DNA from: Microtetraspora glauca
Lineage (GTDB): Bacteria > Actinomycetota > Actinomycetes > Streptomycetales > Streptomycetaceae
Direction of reading: 5' to 3'
Length of the DNA stretch: 64,000 nucleotides
NCBI GenBank assembly: GCA_000721275.1
Contig: JOFO01000009.1
Span: forward strand, 123,318-187,317
Made by a program: the position numbers and the translations under genes. The notes under the pieces were generated by a model. The model was not told where the DNA came from. It saw only the letters and a program-made list of their open reading frames with translations, and searched no databases. Each line of letters begins with the position of its first letter. Position 1 is the first letter of the stretch. Positions 53,216-62,600 of the stretch are shown piece by piece.

Positions 53216-53701
53216 ATGACCTCGGGGAGCCCGGCGTCGCCCGGGGCCCCGGACGGCCCGCGGGAGCTGCCGCGCGGCCGGGTGGCGAAGTCGCGGCGGG
53301 TGCGGGGATCGCGCCGGCCGCCGACCGTCACCACCGACACGGCCACGCCCGAGGGCGGCGGCCGGGCGGCCGGCGGCGACGCCCCCGCGCCGGCCCGGCA
53401 GTGGCCGCTGCTCCTCGTGCTGGGGACGGCGGCGCTCGGACTGCTCGTGGTGGGGACGGACCCCTTCTGGCAGTCCTTCCGGGTCGGGACGATGATGGTC
53501 GGCGCCGCGCTGCTGCTCGGCGCGGTGCTGCGGCGGGTGCTGCCCTCGGTCGGCATGCTCGCGGTCCGCTCGCGCTTCACCGACATGATCACGTACGGCG
53601 TGATGGGCTCGCTGATCGTGCTGCTCGCGCTCATGGTGCAGCCGAAGCCCTGGCTGAAGATCCCGTTCCTGGAGGACATCCTCCATCTGACGGTGACCTG
53701 A
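53216..53701 (+). CDS. DUF3017 membrane protein
   Basis: A 161-residue protein. A basic/Gly/Pro-rich N-terminus of about 60 residues is followed by three membrane helices (QWPLLLVLGTAALGLLVVG, VGTMMVGAALLLGAVLR, ITYGVMGSLIVLLALMV). The family DUF3017 is almost always encoded directly after folD in actinobacteria, as here (one base separates the genes), implying co-transcription and possibly a link to C1 metabolism, though no function is known. A bidirectional hairpin follows. Confidence 0.87.
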   Translation: MTSGSPASPGAPDGPRELPRGRVAKSRRVRGSRRPPTVTTDTATPEGGGRAAGGDAPAPARQWPLLLVLGTAALGLLVVGTDPFWQSFRVGTMMVGAALLLGAVLRRVLPSVGMLAVRSRFTDMITYGVMGSLIVLLALMVQPKPWLKIPFLEDILHLTVT

Positions 53702-53718
53702 GCCCGCGTCCGGGCACG

Positions 53719-53764
53719 ACGACGGCGCCCGCCCTCTCCCCCGTGGGAGGGCGGGCGCCGTCGT
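53719..53764 (+). terminator. Terminator after folD-DUF3017
   Basis: An 18-bp perfect stem (53719-53736 with 53747-53764) with a 10-base loop starts 17 bases after the stop codon. Confidence 0.88.
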
Positions 53765-53931
53765 GATCAAGGGTCATGTACGCGCCAACGAAAGGGCAAG
53801 TTCGGGCCGCGCGCTGTGGCACGGAGGTGACCATTCCGGTACATCCGGACCCTTGGGACGGGGTCCCGCTCGCCGCCGCGAGCTGCCATCCTTCGGGGGG
53901 AGGCGGGACGGCAGGGACGAGGGGGGCACAC

Positions 53932-54999
53932 ATGTCGGCGTGGAAGTCGCTGTCCGGCGAACTGGATCCGGACGTACGGGCGTTCACCGCGCGCCTGCGG
54001 CTGGTCATCGACCGCAGCGGCCTCGGCGTCGTCGCCGTCGCCGAACGCACCGGACACGACCGGGCCGACTGGGACGCCTACCTCCACGCCCGCCGGCCCG
54101 TGCCCCGGAGCGCCGTCGTCGCGCTCTCCGACGTCACCGGCGCCGACCTCGGCCCCCTCACCGCCGCGTGGGAGCACGCCGACCGCGCCTGGAAGCGCCT
54201 CCTGCGCGAGCGGGCCGTACCGGCCGAGGCAGCCGAGCCGGAGGACGGCGCACGGTACGGGGGCCGCGCGCCGGAGGGCCGGGGGCGCGCGCCGGAGGGC
54301 GTACGGGAGCGGAGCCCGGAGCCGCGGGACGAGCCGCCCGCCGAACAGACCCTGCGCTTCCGCAAGGCCGTACCGCCGGACGCCACGCCCGCGGCGGGAC
54401 CCGCGCCCGCCTCCGTACCCGCGCCCGCGCCGGGACCCGCGAGTGCGCCCGTACCCCCTCCCGTACCCGCCCCCGCCCCGCGCGCGGCGCGGCGGGGTGG
54501 GCCGCTGCTCTACGCCGCCGGGATCGCCGGGGCCGCGCTCGTCGTCACCGCCGCCGTCCTCCTCGCCGACCTCGGGGGGTCCGGCGGTGGCGCCGCGCCG
54601 GCCGCCGCCCCGACGCCGTCCGCGACCACCGCCGCGCCCGCGCCGACCCCGAGCCTGCCCGAGGGGGTCCGCTGCACCGGCGCCGACTGCGGCGGCCTCG
54701 ACCCGGAGGACATGGGCTGCGGCGGGCCGCACGCGGTCACCGTCGCGAGCACCCGGATCGGCACCGCGTTCGTCGAGGTCCGCTACAGCGAGGTCTGCGC
54801 CGCCGCCTGGGCCCGGATCACCGCCGGGTCGGCCGGCGACGAGGTCAGCGTCCAGTCCGGGACCGCCGTCCGGGTGGCGAACGTCCTGGCGGGCGGCGAC
54901 ACCGACGCGTACACCGCGATGATCCCGGTCGGCTCCGGAGGCGACGCGCGCGCCTGCGCGGCCCTCACCGGCGGCGAGGACGGCTGCACGGGAGAGTGA
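53932..54999 (+). CDS. XRE-family transcriptional regulator / DUF2690 membrane protein
   Basis: A 355-residue membrane-bound protein. Residues about 15-85 are a degenerate helix-turn-helix (LRLVIDRSGLGVVAVAERTG, WDAYLHARRPVPRSAVVAL). A basic and then Pro/Ala-rich linker leads to one membrane span (LLYAAGIAGAALVVTAAVLLA), a Pro/Thr stalk and an extracytoplasmic DUF2690 domain with conserved Cys pairs (VRCTGADCGGLDPEDMGC, RYSEVCAAAW, DARACAAL, DGC). A DNA-binding head with an outside domain suggests sensing of the envelope. The ATG at 53932 follows GGGGGG. Monocistronic; regulon unknown. Confidence 0.83.
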   Translation: MSAWKSLSGELDPDVRAFTARLRLVIDRSGLGVVAVAERTGHDRADWDAYLHARRPVPRSAVVALSDVTGADLGPLTAAWEHADRAWKRLLRERAVPAEAAEPEDGARYGGRAPEGRGRAPEGVRERSPEPRDEPPAEQTLRFRKAVPPDATPAAGPAPASVPAPAPGPASAPVPPPVPAPAPRAARRGGPLLYAAGIAGAALVVTAAVLLADLGGSGGGAAPAAAPTPSATTAAPAPTPSLPEGVRCTGADCGGLDPEDMGCGGPHAVTVASTRIGTAFVEVRYSEVCAAAWARITAGSAGDEVSVQSGTAVRVANVLAGGDTDAYTAMIPVGSGGDARACAALTGGEDGCTGE

Positions 55000-55015
55000 A
55001 ACGCCGGCGGGGTGA

Positions 55016-56158
<1,143 letters not shown>

Positions 56159-56180
56159 GCCGTCCCGCAGCAGTTCCTCC

Positions 56181-56214
56181 CACGCCCCCGGCCGGGTCCC
56201 CGGCCGGGGGCGTG
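56181..56214 (+). terminator. mdh terminator
   Basis: A perfect 14-bp stem (CACGCCCCCGGCCG at 56181-56194 with 56201-56214) encloses a 6-base loop, 22 bases after the stop. Confidence 0.85.
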
Positions 56215-56282
56215 GTGCGTTCGGGAGGTGTTTCTGCCATCCCGTGTTGTGTGTGTCCCTCGGAATGTAGTACTTCTTATAC

Positions 56283-56528
56283 ATGAGCGAGCAGGTGCAC
56301 AACAGGCTCTCGGTCGTCAGGGCCGAGCGGAAGGTTTCCCGGCAGGCGCTGGCCGAGGCAGTGGGCGTCCACTACCAGACCATCGGCTACATCGAGCGCG
56401 GCCAGTACAACCCCAGCCTCGACCTGGCCCTCAAGCTGGCCCGGTTCTTCGAGCTGCCGGTGGAGGCGTTGTTCTCCCTGGAGCCGTTCCAGCCGCTCAC
56501 CGCAGAGGTCTACGGGAGGAAGCAGTGA
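56283..56528 (+). CDS. Small XRE-family transcriptional regulator (YozG-type)
   Basis: An 81-residue protein that is almost entirely a helix-turn-helix: NRLSVVRAERKVSRQALAEAV, then GVHYQTIGYIERGQYNPSLDLALKLARFF. The C-terminal PVEALFSLEPFQPL is usual for the compact YozG/HTH_3 group that sits next to a membrane gene, as here. The AT-rich run ahead of it (56265-56282) holds the promoter; no strong ribosome binding site is visible, so it may be leaderless or weakly translated. Its TGA overlaps the ATG of the next gene by one base, so the two are coupled; such regulators usually repress their own operon. Confidence 0.9.
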   Translation: MSEQVHNRLSVVRAERKVSRQALAEAVGVHYQTIGYIERGQYNPSLDLALKLARFFELPVEALFSLEPFQPLTAEVYGRKQ

Positions 56529-57034
56529 TGACCGCGACGCGCTTCGACCAGCGCATGTACACCGTCATGAACCGGCGGGAGGCGGCGGCCCTCTACGCCA
56601 CCGCGGCCCGCCGCCGCGCCGTCGTCGGCGTGCACGTCGCCCTCACGGCCGTGGGCGTCGTGGCCTGGAACGCCACCGTCTTCGCGGACGACACCATCGG
56701 CCTGATCGCCGTCCTGGCCGTCCTGCTGCCGTGGATCATCGCCACCGGCGCGATCAACGCCGCCACCCGGGGCCTGCTCGAACTGCGCGGCCGGATGCTC
56801 GACGAGCGGCAGCTCGTCGAGCGGGACCGGGTCCGGGCGACCGCCCACCGCGTCACCGGCTGGCTGCTGCTCGCCGCCACCGCCGCCCTGGCGGTGCTGG
56901 CCCGGACCACGGACGTCGAACTGGGCGGGCTCGCCCTGCCGTTGATGGTCGGCGTGTTCGTCGTGCACCGCATGATGCCGCTGTGGATCGCGATGCTCCG
57001 CACCGAGGACGAGCCCGCCGACGCGGACGCCTGA
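56528..57034 (+). CDS. Membrane protein coupled to the XRE regulator
   Basis: A 168-residue protein with four predicted membrane helices (VGVHVALTAVGVVAWNATVF, IGLIAVLAVLLPWIIATGAI, WLLLAATAALAVLARTT, ALPLMVGVFVVHRMMPLW) and short charged loops (MLDERQLVERDRVRATAHR). It starts at the ATG that shares its A with the stop codon of the upstream regulator, and GGGAGGAAG lies just upstream. Pairing of a short XRE regulator with a small membrane protein is widespread in Firmicutes and actinobacteria, but the role of the membrane partner is not established. Confidence 0.85.
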   Translation: MTATRFDQRMYTVMNRREAAALYATAARRRAVVGVHVALTAVGVVAWNATVFADDTIGLIAVLAVLLPWIIATGAINAATRGLLELRGRMLDERQLVERDRVRATAHRVTGWLLLAATAALAVLARTTDVELGGLALPLMVGVFVVHRMMPLWIAMLRTEDEPADADA

Positions 57035-57067
57035 CGGCACGGCCTCCGTACCGTCAGGCGTCCCGGC

Positions 57068-57577
57068 TCAGCCCTTGCGCGGGGTGTACTGGCCCGGCAC
57101 CATCCGGGTCGTGACGGCGATCCGGTTCCACGCGTTGATGACGACGATCGCGCCGATCACCCGCGCCAGTTCGTCCTCGTCGAAGTGCTCGGCCGCCGCC
57201 GCGTACACCTCGTCGGGGACGAAGCCGTCGGTGAGCACGGTGACCGCCTCGGTGAGGGCGATCGCGGCCAGCTCCCGCTCCGTGTAGAAGTGCCGGGACT
57301 CCTGCCAGGCGGACAGCTGGACGATCCGCTCCACCGTCTCGCCCTCGGCGACGGCGTCCTTGGTGTGCATGTCGAGGCAGAAGGCGCAGTGGTTGAGCTG
57401 CGAGGCCCGGATCTTGATCAGGTGGTACAGCACCGGGTCCACGCCCTTGGCGGCCTCCTGCTCCAGCCGGCTCATGGCCCGGTAGAACTCGGGAGCCCGC
57501 TCGAACATGTTCATGCGCGGGGTGTGCGCGTGGGCGAGGGACGGGGTGGCGGAGGAGTGCGTCGTGGTGGTGGTCAT
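57068..57577 (-). CDS. Carboxymuconolactone decarboxylase-family (AhpD-like) protein
   Basis: A 169-residue CMD-family protein. The redox motif is QLNHCAFCLDMHTKDA (CxxC with a downstream His), as in AhpD-like alkylhydroperoxidases, and the surrounding helices (YHLIKIRAS, ERELAAIALTEAVT, DELARVIGAIVVINAWNRIAV) are typical. It may reduce peroxides or act on small organic substrates. It is divergent from the MocR regulator, 46 bases away, and the ECF41 sigma gene lies just beyond; CMD genes are the classic neighbours and targets of ECF41 sigma factors. The ATG at 57575-57577 lacks a clear ribosome binding site. Confidence 0.88.
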   Translation of the reverse strand: MTTTTTHSSATPSLAHAHTPRMNMFERAPEFYRAMSRLEQEAAKGVDPVLYHLIKIRASQLNHCAFCLDMHTKDAVAEGETVERIVQLSAWQESRHFYTERELAAIALTEAVTVLTDGFVPDEVYAAAAEHFDEDELARVIGAIVVINAWNRIAVTTRMVPGQYTPRKG

Positions 57578-57599
57578 GGCGCCACCGTACGAAGCCGAT

Positions 57600-57619
57600 G
57601 GCATGCCGCTATGGTCCAT
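57600..57619. promoter_or_regulatory. MocR-type operator-like motifs in the divergent promoter
   Basis: GGCATGCC (57600-57607) is a perfect 8-bp palindrome and ATGGTCCAT (57611-57619) is a dyad around one base. Both lie within the 46-base gap between the CMD and MocR starts. MocR regulators often bind repeated ATGGTCCA-like sites next to their own gene. Confidence 0.5.
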
Positions 57620-57623
57620 TCCC

Positions 57624-59213
57624 ATGCGGAACGACTGGGCCACTTTTGGCGCCGACCTCCACCTGGACCTGCGCGGCACCCGGCTGCGCGCCGGCCTCAT
57701 GGACGCCCTCCGCGAGGCCGTGCGCGGCGGGCGCCTCGCCCCCGGCAGCCGGCTGCCGTCCTCGCGCCAGCTCGCCGCCGACCTCGGCGTCGCCCGCAAC
57801 ACCGTCGCCGACGCCTACGCCGAACTCGTCGCCGAGGGCTGGCTCACCGCCCGCCAGGGCTCCGGCACCCGCGTCGCCCACCGCACCGAGCCCCGGCCGC
57901 CCGCCCCCGCACCGGCCGGGCCCCCGGCACCGGACGCGCTCGCCCCCGGCGGCACCCCCTGGCAGCCGCCCTCCGGCCAGGCCGCCCGCGCCTCCCGGCG
58001 GCGCGCCCCCGCCCCCGCGTACGACCTCCGGTCCGGCACCCCGGACCTCGCCGCCTTCCCGCGCGCCGCATGGCTCAAGGCGTACCGCCGCGCGCTCACC
58101 GCCGCGCCCAACGCCGCCTTCGGGTACGGCGATCCGCGCGGGCGCCCCGAACTCCGCGCCGCCCTCGCCGAATACCTCGCCCGCGCCCGGGGCGTGCACG
58201 CCCGGCCCGAACGGATCGTCGTCTGCGCCGGCTTCGCCCACGGCCTGATGCTGCTGGGCCAGGTCCTGCGGGCGCGCGGCGCGCGGGCGGTGGCGGTGGA
58301 GTCGTACGGCATCGGCATGTACCCGGGGCTGCTGCGCGGCGCCGGACTCGCCACCCCCGCGCTGCCGTTCGACGCCCACGGCACCCGCGTCGACGCGCTG
58401 GGCCCGGACGCCGGCGCGGTGCTGCTGACCGCCGCCCACCAGTTCCCGCTCGGCGGCGCCCTGCCGCCCGACCGGCGGGCGGCGGTCGTCGACTGGGCGC
58501 GGGCGACCGGCGGTTTCGTCCTGGAGGACGACTACGACGGCGAGTTCCGCTACGACCGGCAGCCCGTCGGCGCGCTCCAGGGCCTCGACCCCGAGCGGGT
58601 CGTGTATCTCGGCACCGCCAGCAAGTCCCTCGCCCCCGGCCTCCGGCTCGCCTGGCTGGTCCTCCCCGAGGAGCTGGTCGACGAGGTCGCCGCCGCCAAG
58701 GGCGGGGTGGTGGACTGGATGTGCGGCACCCCCGACCAGCTCGCCTTCGCCGAATTCCTCGGCTCCGGCGCGCACGACCGGCACGTCCGCGCCATGCGCC
58801 TGCGCTACCGCAACCGCCGCGACCAGCTCGTCGCCGCGCTCGCCGCCCACGCGCCCGGGATCCGGGCCGGCGGGATCGCGGCCGGCCTGCACGCGGTGCT
58901 CCGGCTGCCGCCCGGCACCGAACAGGCCGCGCTGCGCTCCGCCGCCTGGCAGGGCCTCGCCGTCCAGGGCCTCGACCAGTTCCGCCACCCCGACGCGCCC
59001 CGCACCCTGGAGGGCCTCGTCGTCGGCTACGGCACCCCGCCGGACAGCGCCTGGCAGGGCGCGCTCCGGGCCCTCTGCCGCGTCCTGGAGGGCGTGGGGG
59101 AGGGATACGAGGACGGGGACGGGTCCAGGGACGGCGGCGGGTCCCGGGAAGGCGGCGGGGACGGCGGTGCGCCCGGGGGCGGGCCCGCCGCCTCTGGCAG
59201 GGTGGTCCCGTGA
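57624..59213 (+). CDS. MocR/PdxR-family transcriptional regulator (GntR HTH + aminotransferase domain)
   Basis: A 529-residue regulator. The GntR-type winged helix occupies residues about 20-85 (ALREAVRGGRLAPGSRLPSS, ADLGVARNTVADAYAELVAEGW). A Pro-rich linker leads to a class I aminotransferase fold with the PLP-pocket segments LEDDYDGEFRYDR and YLGTASKSLAPGLRLAW (Schiff-base Lys in TASKS). Members sense PLP or a PLP-ligand adduct and control PLP synthesis, transport or amino-acid genes. The last 40 residues are a Gly/Asp/Ser-rich low-complexity tail. ATG 57624 (MRNDWATFGADLHLDL) was preferred over the in-frame ATG 57603. The stop overlaps the sigma gene start (GTGA), so the two are translated together. 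Confidence 0.9.
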   Translation: MRNDWATFGADLHLDLRGTRLRAGLMDALREAVRGGRLAPGSRLPSSRQLAADLGVARNTVADAYAELVAEGWLTARQGSGTRVAHRTEPRPPAPAPAGPPAPDALAPGGTPWQPPSGQAARASRRRAPAPAYDLRSGTPDLAAFPRAAWLKAYRRALTAAPNAAFGYGDPRGRPELRAALAEYLARARGVHARPERIVVCAGFAHGLMLLGQVLRARGARAVAVESYGIGMYPGLLRGAGLATPALPFDAHGTRVDALGPDAGAVLLTAAHQFPLGGALPPDRRAAVVDWARATGGFVLEDDYDGEFRYDRQPVGALQGLDPERVVYLGTASKSLAPGLRLAWLVLPEELVDEVAAAKGGVVDWMCGTPDQLAFAEFLGSGAHDRHVRAMRLRYRNRRDQLVAALAAHAPGIRAGGIAAGLHAVLRLPPGTEQAALRSAAWQGLAVQGLDQFRHPDAPRTLEGLVVGYGTPPDSAWQGALRALCRVLEGVGEGYEDGDGSRDGGGSREGGGDGGAPGGGPAASGRVVP

Positions 59214-60157
59214 CCCCGCACCCCACCCCCGGCCGGCCGGACGACGCGGACGCCGCCGCACGGGAGTTCACCGCCCACCGCGGCCGGCTCTTCGGCCTCG
59301 CCTACCGGATGCTCGGCTCCGCCGAGGAGGCCGAGGACACCGTCCAGGACGCCTACCTGCGCTGGAGCGGCGCCGACCGGGCCGCCGTCGCCCACCCCGG
59401 CGCCTGGCTCGCCAAGGTCGTCACCCACCTGTGCCTCAACCGGCTCACCTCCGCCCGCGCCACCCGCGAGCGGTACACCGGCACCTGGCTGCCGGAACCG
59501 GTCCTCGCCGAGGCCGGGCCCCCGGAGGTCGCCGAACGGCACGACGACGTCTCCACGGCCCTGCTGCTCCTGCTGGAACGGCTCACCCCCGCCGAGCGGG
59601 CCGTGTACGTGCTCCGCGAGGCGTTCGGCTACCCGCACCGCGAGATCGCCGGCGTCCTGGACCTCGGCGAGGCCCACTGCCGCCAGCTGTACGGCCGCGC
59701 CGCCCGGCGGATCGCCGCGCCCGGCGACGACGGGGCGCCCGCCCGGGTCGCGCCGCCCGCGCCCGGACGGCGGCGCGCGTTCGTCGACTCCTTCGCCGCC
59801 GCCGCCCGCGACGGCGACCTCGCGGGTCTGGAGCGGGTCCTCGCGCAGGACGTCGTGTGGTGGAGCGACGGCGGCGGCAAGGTCCGGTCGGCGCTCCGCC
59901 CCGTCCGGGGCCGCGACCACGTCGTCCGCTTCCTCGCCGGCGTCGCCCGCCGCACCGAGGAGGGCACCCGGCTCACCGTCGCGGAGGTCAACGGCGCCCC
60001 CGGGATCCTCGTGCACGTCGGCGGCCGGGTCACCGGCGTCGCCACCGTGGGGCTCCGCGCGGACGGCCGCGTCGGCGACGTCTGGTACGTCTCCAACCCC
60101 GACAAGCTCGTCCACGCGACCCGCAGGTTCGCCGCGTACCCCGAAGCCGCCGGCTGA
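59210..60157 (+). CDS. ECF41-family RNA polymerase sigma factor with SnoaL-like C-terminal domain
   Basis: A 315-residue extracytoplasmic-function sigma factor. Region 2 (FGLAYRMLGSAEEAEDTVQDAYLRW) and region 4 (LTPAERAVYVLREAFGYPH, HREIAGVLDLGEAHCRQLYGRAARR) are intact. The linker motif WLPEP, the DGGGK motif (WWSDGGGKVRSAL) and the C-terminal NPDKL motif define group ECF41, in which a SnoaL-like domain replaces a separate anti-sigma factor. The GTG at 59210 overlaps the MocR stop codon. The usual target gene of this group, a CMD-family protein, is encoded at 57068-57577. I did not find the published TGTCACA/CGTC target promoter between CMD and MocR. Confidence 0.92.
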   Translation: MTPHPTPGRPDDADAAAREFTAHRGRLFGLAYRMLGSAEEAEDTVQDAYLRWSGADRAAVAHPGAWLAKVVTHLCLNRLTSARATRERYTGTWLPEPVLAEAGPPEVAERHDDVSTALLLLLERLTPAERAVYVLREAFGYPHREIAGVLDLGEAHCRQLYGRAARRIAAPGDDGAPARVAPPAPGRRRAFVDSFAAAARDGDLAGLERVLAQDVVWWSDGGGKVRSALRPVRGRDHVVRFLAGVARRTEEGTRLTVAEVNGAPGILVHVGGRVTGVATVGLRADGRVGDVWYVSNPDKLVHATRRFAAYPEAAG

Positions 60158-60324
60158 TCCGGGCACGGACCCCGCCGAACGGCGCAAAACGACGCGCGGT
60201 GCCGAGGCCGGAAAGCGGCGGCCTACACTGTGCGGTCGCGAGCCCCGCGGTCATACGAACGGCCGCGCGGACACGCCACGCGCACACCACGGTGCGCGGC
60301 CACGCGAAGGGGAGGGCGAGGGAC

Positions 60325-60630
60325 ATGCGGAGGCTCAGGTCGAGCACGGTGGTGCTCGGCGGGATGGGCGTGCTCGCCGCGGCGATCACGGCCTGCGGCG
60401 CCGAACCCGACCGCCGGTGCGCGGACCCGGTGACGCTGGAGGAACTGCCGAGCTACCGGTGCGACACCGGAGGCGGTGACGACGACGATGACGACGGCTC
60501 GACCACCCGCGGCGCCTACTACTACGGCGGCTCCGTCCGCGACGCGCGCGTGAGCGGCGGCAGCTTCGACCGGAAGGCCGTCGAGACCGGCGGCTTCGGC
60601 TGCTCGTCCTCCGGGTCGAGCGGCGGCTGA
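60325..60630 (+). CDS. Small lipoprotein (YgiB-like position and features)
   Basis: A 101-residue predicted lipoprotein. The signal sequence (TVVLGGMGVLAAAITAC) ends in a lipobox-like ITAC. The mature part has CADPVTLEELPSYRC, a run of six Asp residues and a Gly/Ser-rich end with GGFG. It lies 16 bases before a glutathionylspermidine-synthase-like gene, the arrangement of E. coli ygiB-ygiC, in which YgiB also ends in a Gly-rich segment. Sequence similarity to YgiB is only suggestive. GGGGAGGGCGAGG precedes the ATG. Function unknown. Confidence 0.75.
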   Translation: MRRLRSSTVVLGGMGVLAAAITACGAEPDRRCADPVTLEELPSYRCDTGGGDDDDDDGSTTRGAYYYGGSVRDARVSGGSFDRKAVETGGFGCSSSGSSGG

Positions 60631-60646
60631 CGGGCGGACCGGCACC

Positions 60647-61828
60647 ATGGAACGGCACACCATCGAGCCCCGCCCGGGCTGGCAGGAGACCGTCGAGGAG
60701 CAGGGGCTCGTCTACCCCCTGACCCGCTACCCGGACGGTTCGCTGCGCCCGTACTGGGACGAGAGCGCGTACTACTCCTTCACGCTGCCCGAGGTCGAGG
60801 CGCTGGAGGAGGTCGTCGAGGAACTGCACGCCATGTGCCTCGCCGCCGCCGCGCACATCGTCGAGCGGAACCGTTTCGCCGACCTCGGCATCACCGACCC
60901 GCGGATCGCGGAGCGGGTCGCCGAGTCCTGGCGCCGCCGCACCGAACTCCCCTCGCTGTACGCCCGCTTCGACCTCGTGTACGACGGCACCGGCCCGGCG
61001 AAGATGCTGGAGTACAACGCCGACACCCCGACCTCCCTGGTGGAGGCGGCGAGCCCGCAGTGGTTCTGGATGGAGGAGCGCTTCCCCGGCGCCGACCAGT
61101 GGAACTCGCTCCACGAGCGCCTGGTCGACGCCTGGAAGCGGCAGGCGGCGCTGCTGCCGCCCGGCCCCGTGCACTTCGCCCACTCGGAGACCGACGAGCT
61201 CGGCGAGGACCTGATGACGGTCGCGTACCTGCGCGAGACCGCCGAGCAGGCCGGGCTCGCCACCGAGGCGCTCTCCGTGGAGCGGATCGGCTGGGACCGG
61301 CTCTCCCGGCGGTTCGTCGACGAGAAGCTGCGGTTCATCCGCAGCTGCTTCAAGCTCTACCCGTGGGAGTGGCTGGTCACCGACCCGTTCGGCAAGCACG
61401 TCCTGTCCACCCTGGACAACGGCGGCGGCTCCGGCACCACCTGCTGGATCGAACCCGCCTGGAAGATGCTGCTCTCCAACAAGGCGCTGCTCGCGATCCT
61501 CTGGGAGCTGTACCCGGACCACCCGAACCTGCTGCCCGCCTACCTCGACGGGCCGCGCGAGCTGGCCGCCACCACCGGCTGGGCCGCCAAGCCGCTGCTC
61601 GGCCGGGAGGGCGCCGGGGTCACCCTGCACGCGCCCGGCAGCGAGCCCGTCGTCCGCGACGAGCCCTGCTGCTACCAGGGCCTCGCCCCGCTCCCCGACT
61701 TCGACGGCAACCGCACGCTGCTCGGCGCCTGGGTCGTCGAGGACGAGGCCGCGGGGCTCGGCATCCGGGAGTCCGCGGGACCCGTCACCGACGAGTACGC
61801 CCGCTTCCTCCCGCACGTGATCCTCTGA
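60647..61828 (+). CDS. Glutathionylspermidine synthase family protein (YgiC/YjfC-like ATP-grasp ligase)
   Basis: A 393-residue protein matching the synthetase half of glutathionylspermidine synthase, without the amidase. The ATP-grasp core shows YDGTGPAKMLEYNADTPTSL, a substrate- and metal-binding region, and NKALLAILWELYPDHPNLLPAY. The C-terminus carries AKPLLGREGAGVTL and GAWVVEDEAAGLGIRES. Streptomycetes lack glutathione, so the real peptide or amine substrate is unknown; the stand-alone YgiC-type enzymes are not known to make glutathionylspermidine either. ATG 60647, close to the lipoprotein stop, gives a two-gene operon. Converges on the deacetylase gene with three bases between stop codons. 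Confidence 0.9.
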   Translation: MERHTIEPRPGWQETVEEQGLVYPLTRYPDGSLRPYWDESAYYSFTLPEVEALEEVVEELHAMCLAAAAHIVERNRFADLGITDPRIAERVAESWRRRTELPSLYARFDLVYDGTGPAKMLEYNADTPTSLVEAASPQWFWMEERFPGADQWNSLHERLVDAWKRQAALLPPGPVHFAHSETDELGEDLMTVAYLRETAEQAGLATEALSVERIGWDRLSRRFVDEKLRFIRSCFKLYPWEWLVTDPFGKHVLSTLDNGGGSGTTCWIEPAWKMLLSNKALLAILWELYPDHPNLLPAYLDGPRELAATTGWAAKPLLGREGAGVTLHAPGSEPVVRDEPCCYQGLAPLPDFDGNRTLLGAWVVEDEAAGLGIRESAGPVTDEYARFLPHVIL

Positions 61829-61831
61829 CGC

Positions 61832-62509
61832 TCACTCCGGTACGTACTCCCGCAGCGGGGCCGGCGTCAGACCGGCCGCGTCGGCGAGCGCCAGGGCCCG
61901 CTCCAGGTCCTGCTCCAGCGTCTCGTTGAAGTGCAGCAGGATGATGTCGCCGGCCTTCAGCTCCGGCGCCGGCGGCGTCCACCCGCCCCACGTGGTCAGG
62001 TCGTGCGTCCACGTCACCACGGCCTTCGCCCCGCAGGCGCGGGCGGCCGTCCGCGTCGTCGCGTCGTACGCCCCGTACGGCGGGCGCAGCAGCCGCGGCC
62101 CGTCGCCGAACTCCGCGAGGTGCGCGTCCCGCGCCCCGCAGACCTCCGCCCGCTGCCCGGCCGCGTCGAGCGCGGTGAGGTCCGGGTGCCCGACCGTGTG
62201 GTTCTCCACCCGCACCCGGCCGTGGTCGAGCAGCCGGTGGAAGTACCCCGAGTCGTACGCGTACGCCCCCGGGAGCAGGAACAGCGAGGCCGGCACCCGC
62301 CGCTCCAGCAGCAGCTCGGCGGCGGCCGGGTCGTGGAACCAGCCGTCGTCGACGGTGAGGAAGACGACCGGGTCGGTCGTCTCGACGCGGGACACGACGG
62401 GCGCGGACGGAGGCGCGGGGGACGGGGCCGGGGCGGCCCCGAGGAGCGCGAACGGGACGAGTGCGGCGAGCGCGCCGCGCACGGCGCGGCGCAGACGGAG
62501 GCGCGACAT
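61832..62509 (-). CDS. Secreted polysaccharide deacetylase (NodB-like)
   Basis: A 225-residue extracellular carbohydrate esterase 4 enzyme. A signal peptide (RAVRGALAALVPFALLGAAPA) precedes the NodB domain. Motif 1 is VVFLTVDDGW (catalytic and metal Asp), motif 2 is ENHTVGHPDL (HxxxH-type metal ligands), motif 3 is LLRPPYGAYD, and IILLHFNETLEQ holds the last His. It probably removes acetyl groups from peptidoglycan or another surface glycan. ATG 62509 has no ribosome binding site but lies six bases after a -10 box that pairs with a perfect TTGACA, so translation is probably leaderless. Confidence 0.9.
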   Translation of the reverse strand: MSRLRLRRAVRGALAALVPFALLGAAPAPSPAPPSAPVVSRVETTDPVVFLTVDDGWFHDPAAAELLLERRVPASLFLLPGAYAYDSGYFHRLLDHGRVRVENHTVGHPDLTALDAAGQRAEVCGARDAHLAEFGDGPRLLRPPYGAYDATTRTAARACGAKAVVTWTHDLTTWGGWTPPAPELKAGDIILLHFNETLEQDLERALALADAAGLTPAPLREYVPE

Positions 62510-62515
62510 GGCCGC

Positions 62516-62545
62516 ATCATTGGACTGGACCAACTCCGGTGTCAA
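62516..62545 (-). promoter_or_regulatory. Promoter of the polysaccharide deacetylase gene
   Basis: Leftward TTGACA (62540-62545, perfect -35) and AATGAT (62516-62521) are 18 bases apart. The -10 ends six bases before the ATG, predicting a leaderless message. Confidence 0.7.
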
Positions 62546-62559
62546 TGGCGCCCGTTGTC

Positions 62560-62588
62560 CCGGGGCGGCGGCTCCTCCACCGCCCCGG
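62560..62588 (-). terminator. rocD terminator
   Basis: A 9-bp stem (CCGGGGCGG at 62560-62568 with 62580-62588) lies 12 bases past the rocD stop on the leftward strand, just upstream of the deacetylase promoter. Confidence 0.65.
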
Positions 62589-62600
62589 AAACGGACCCGG

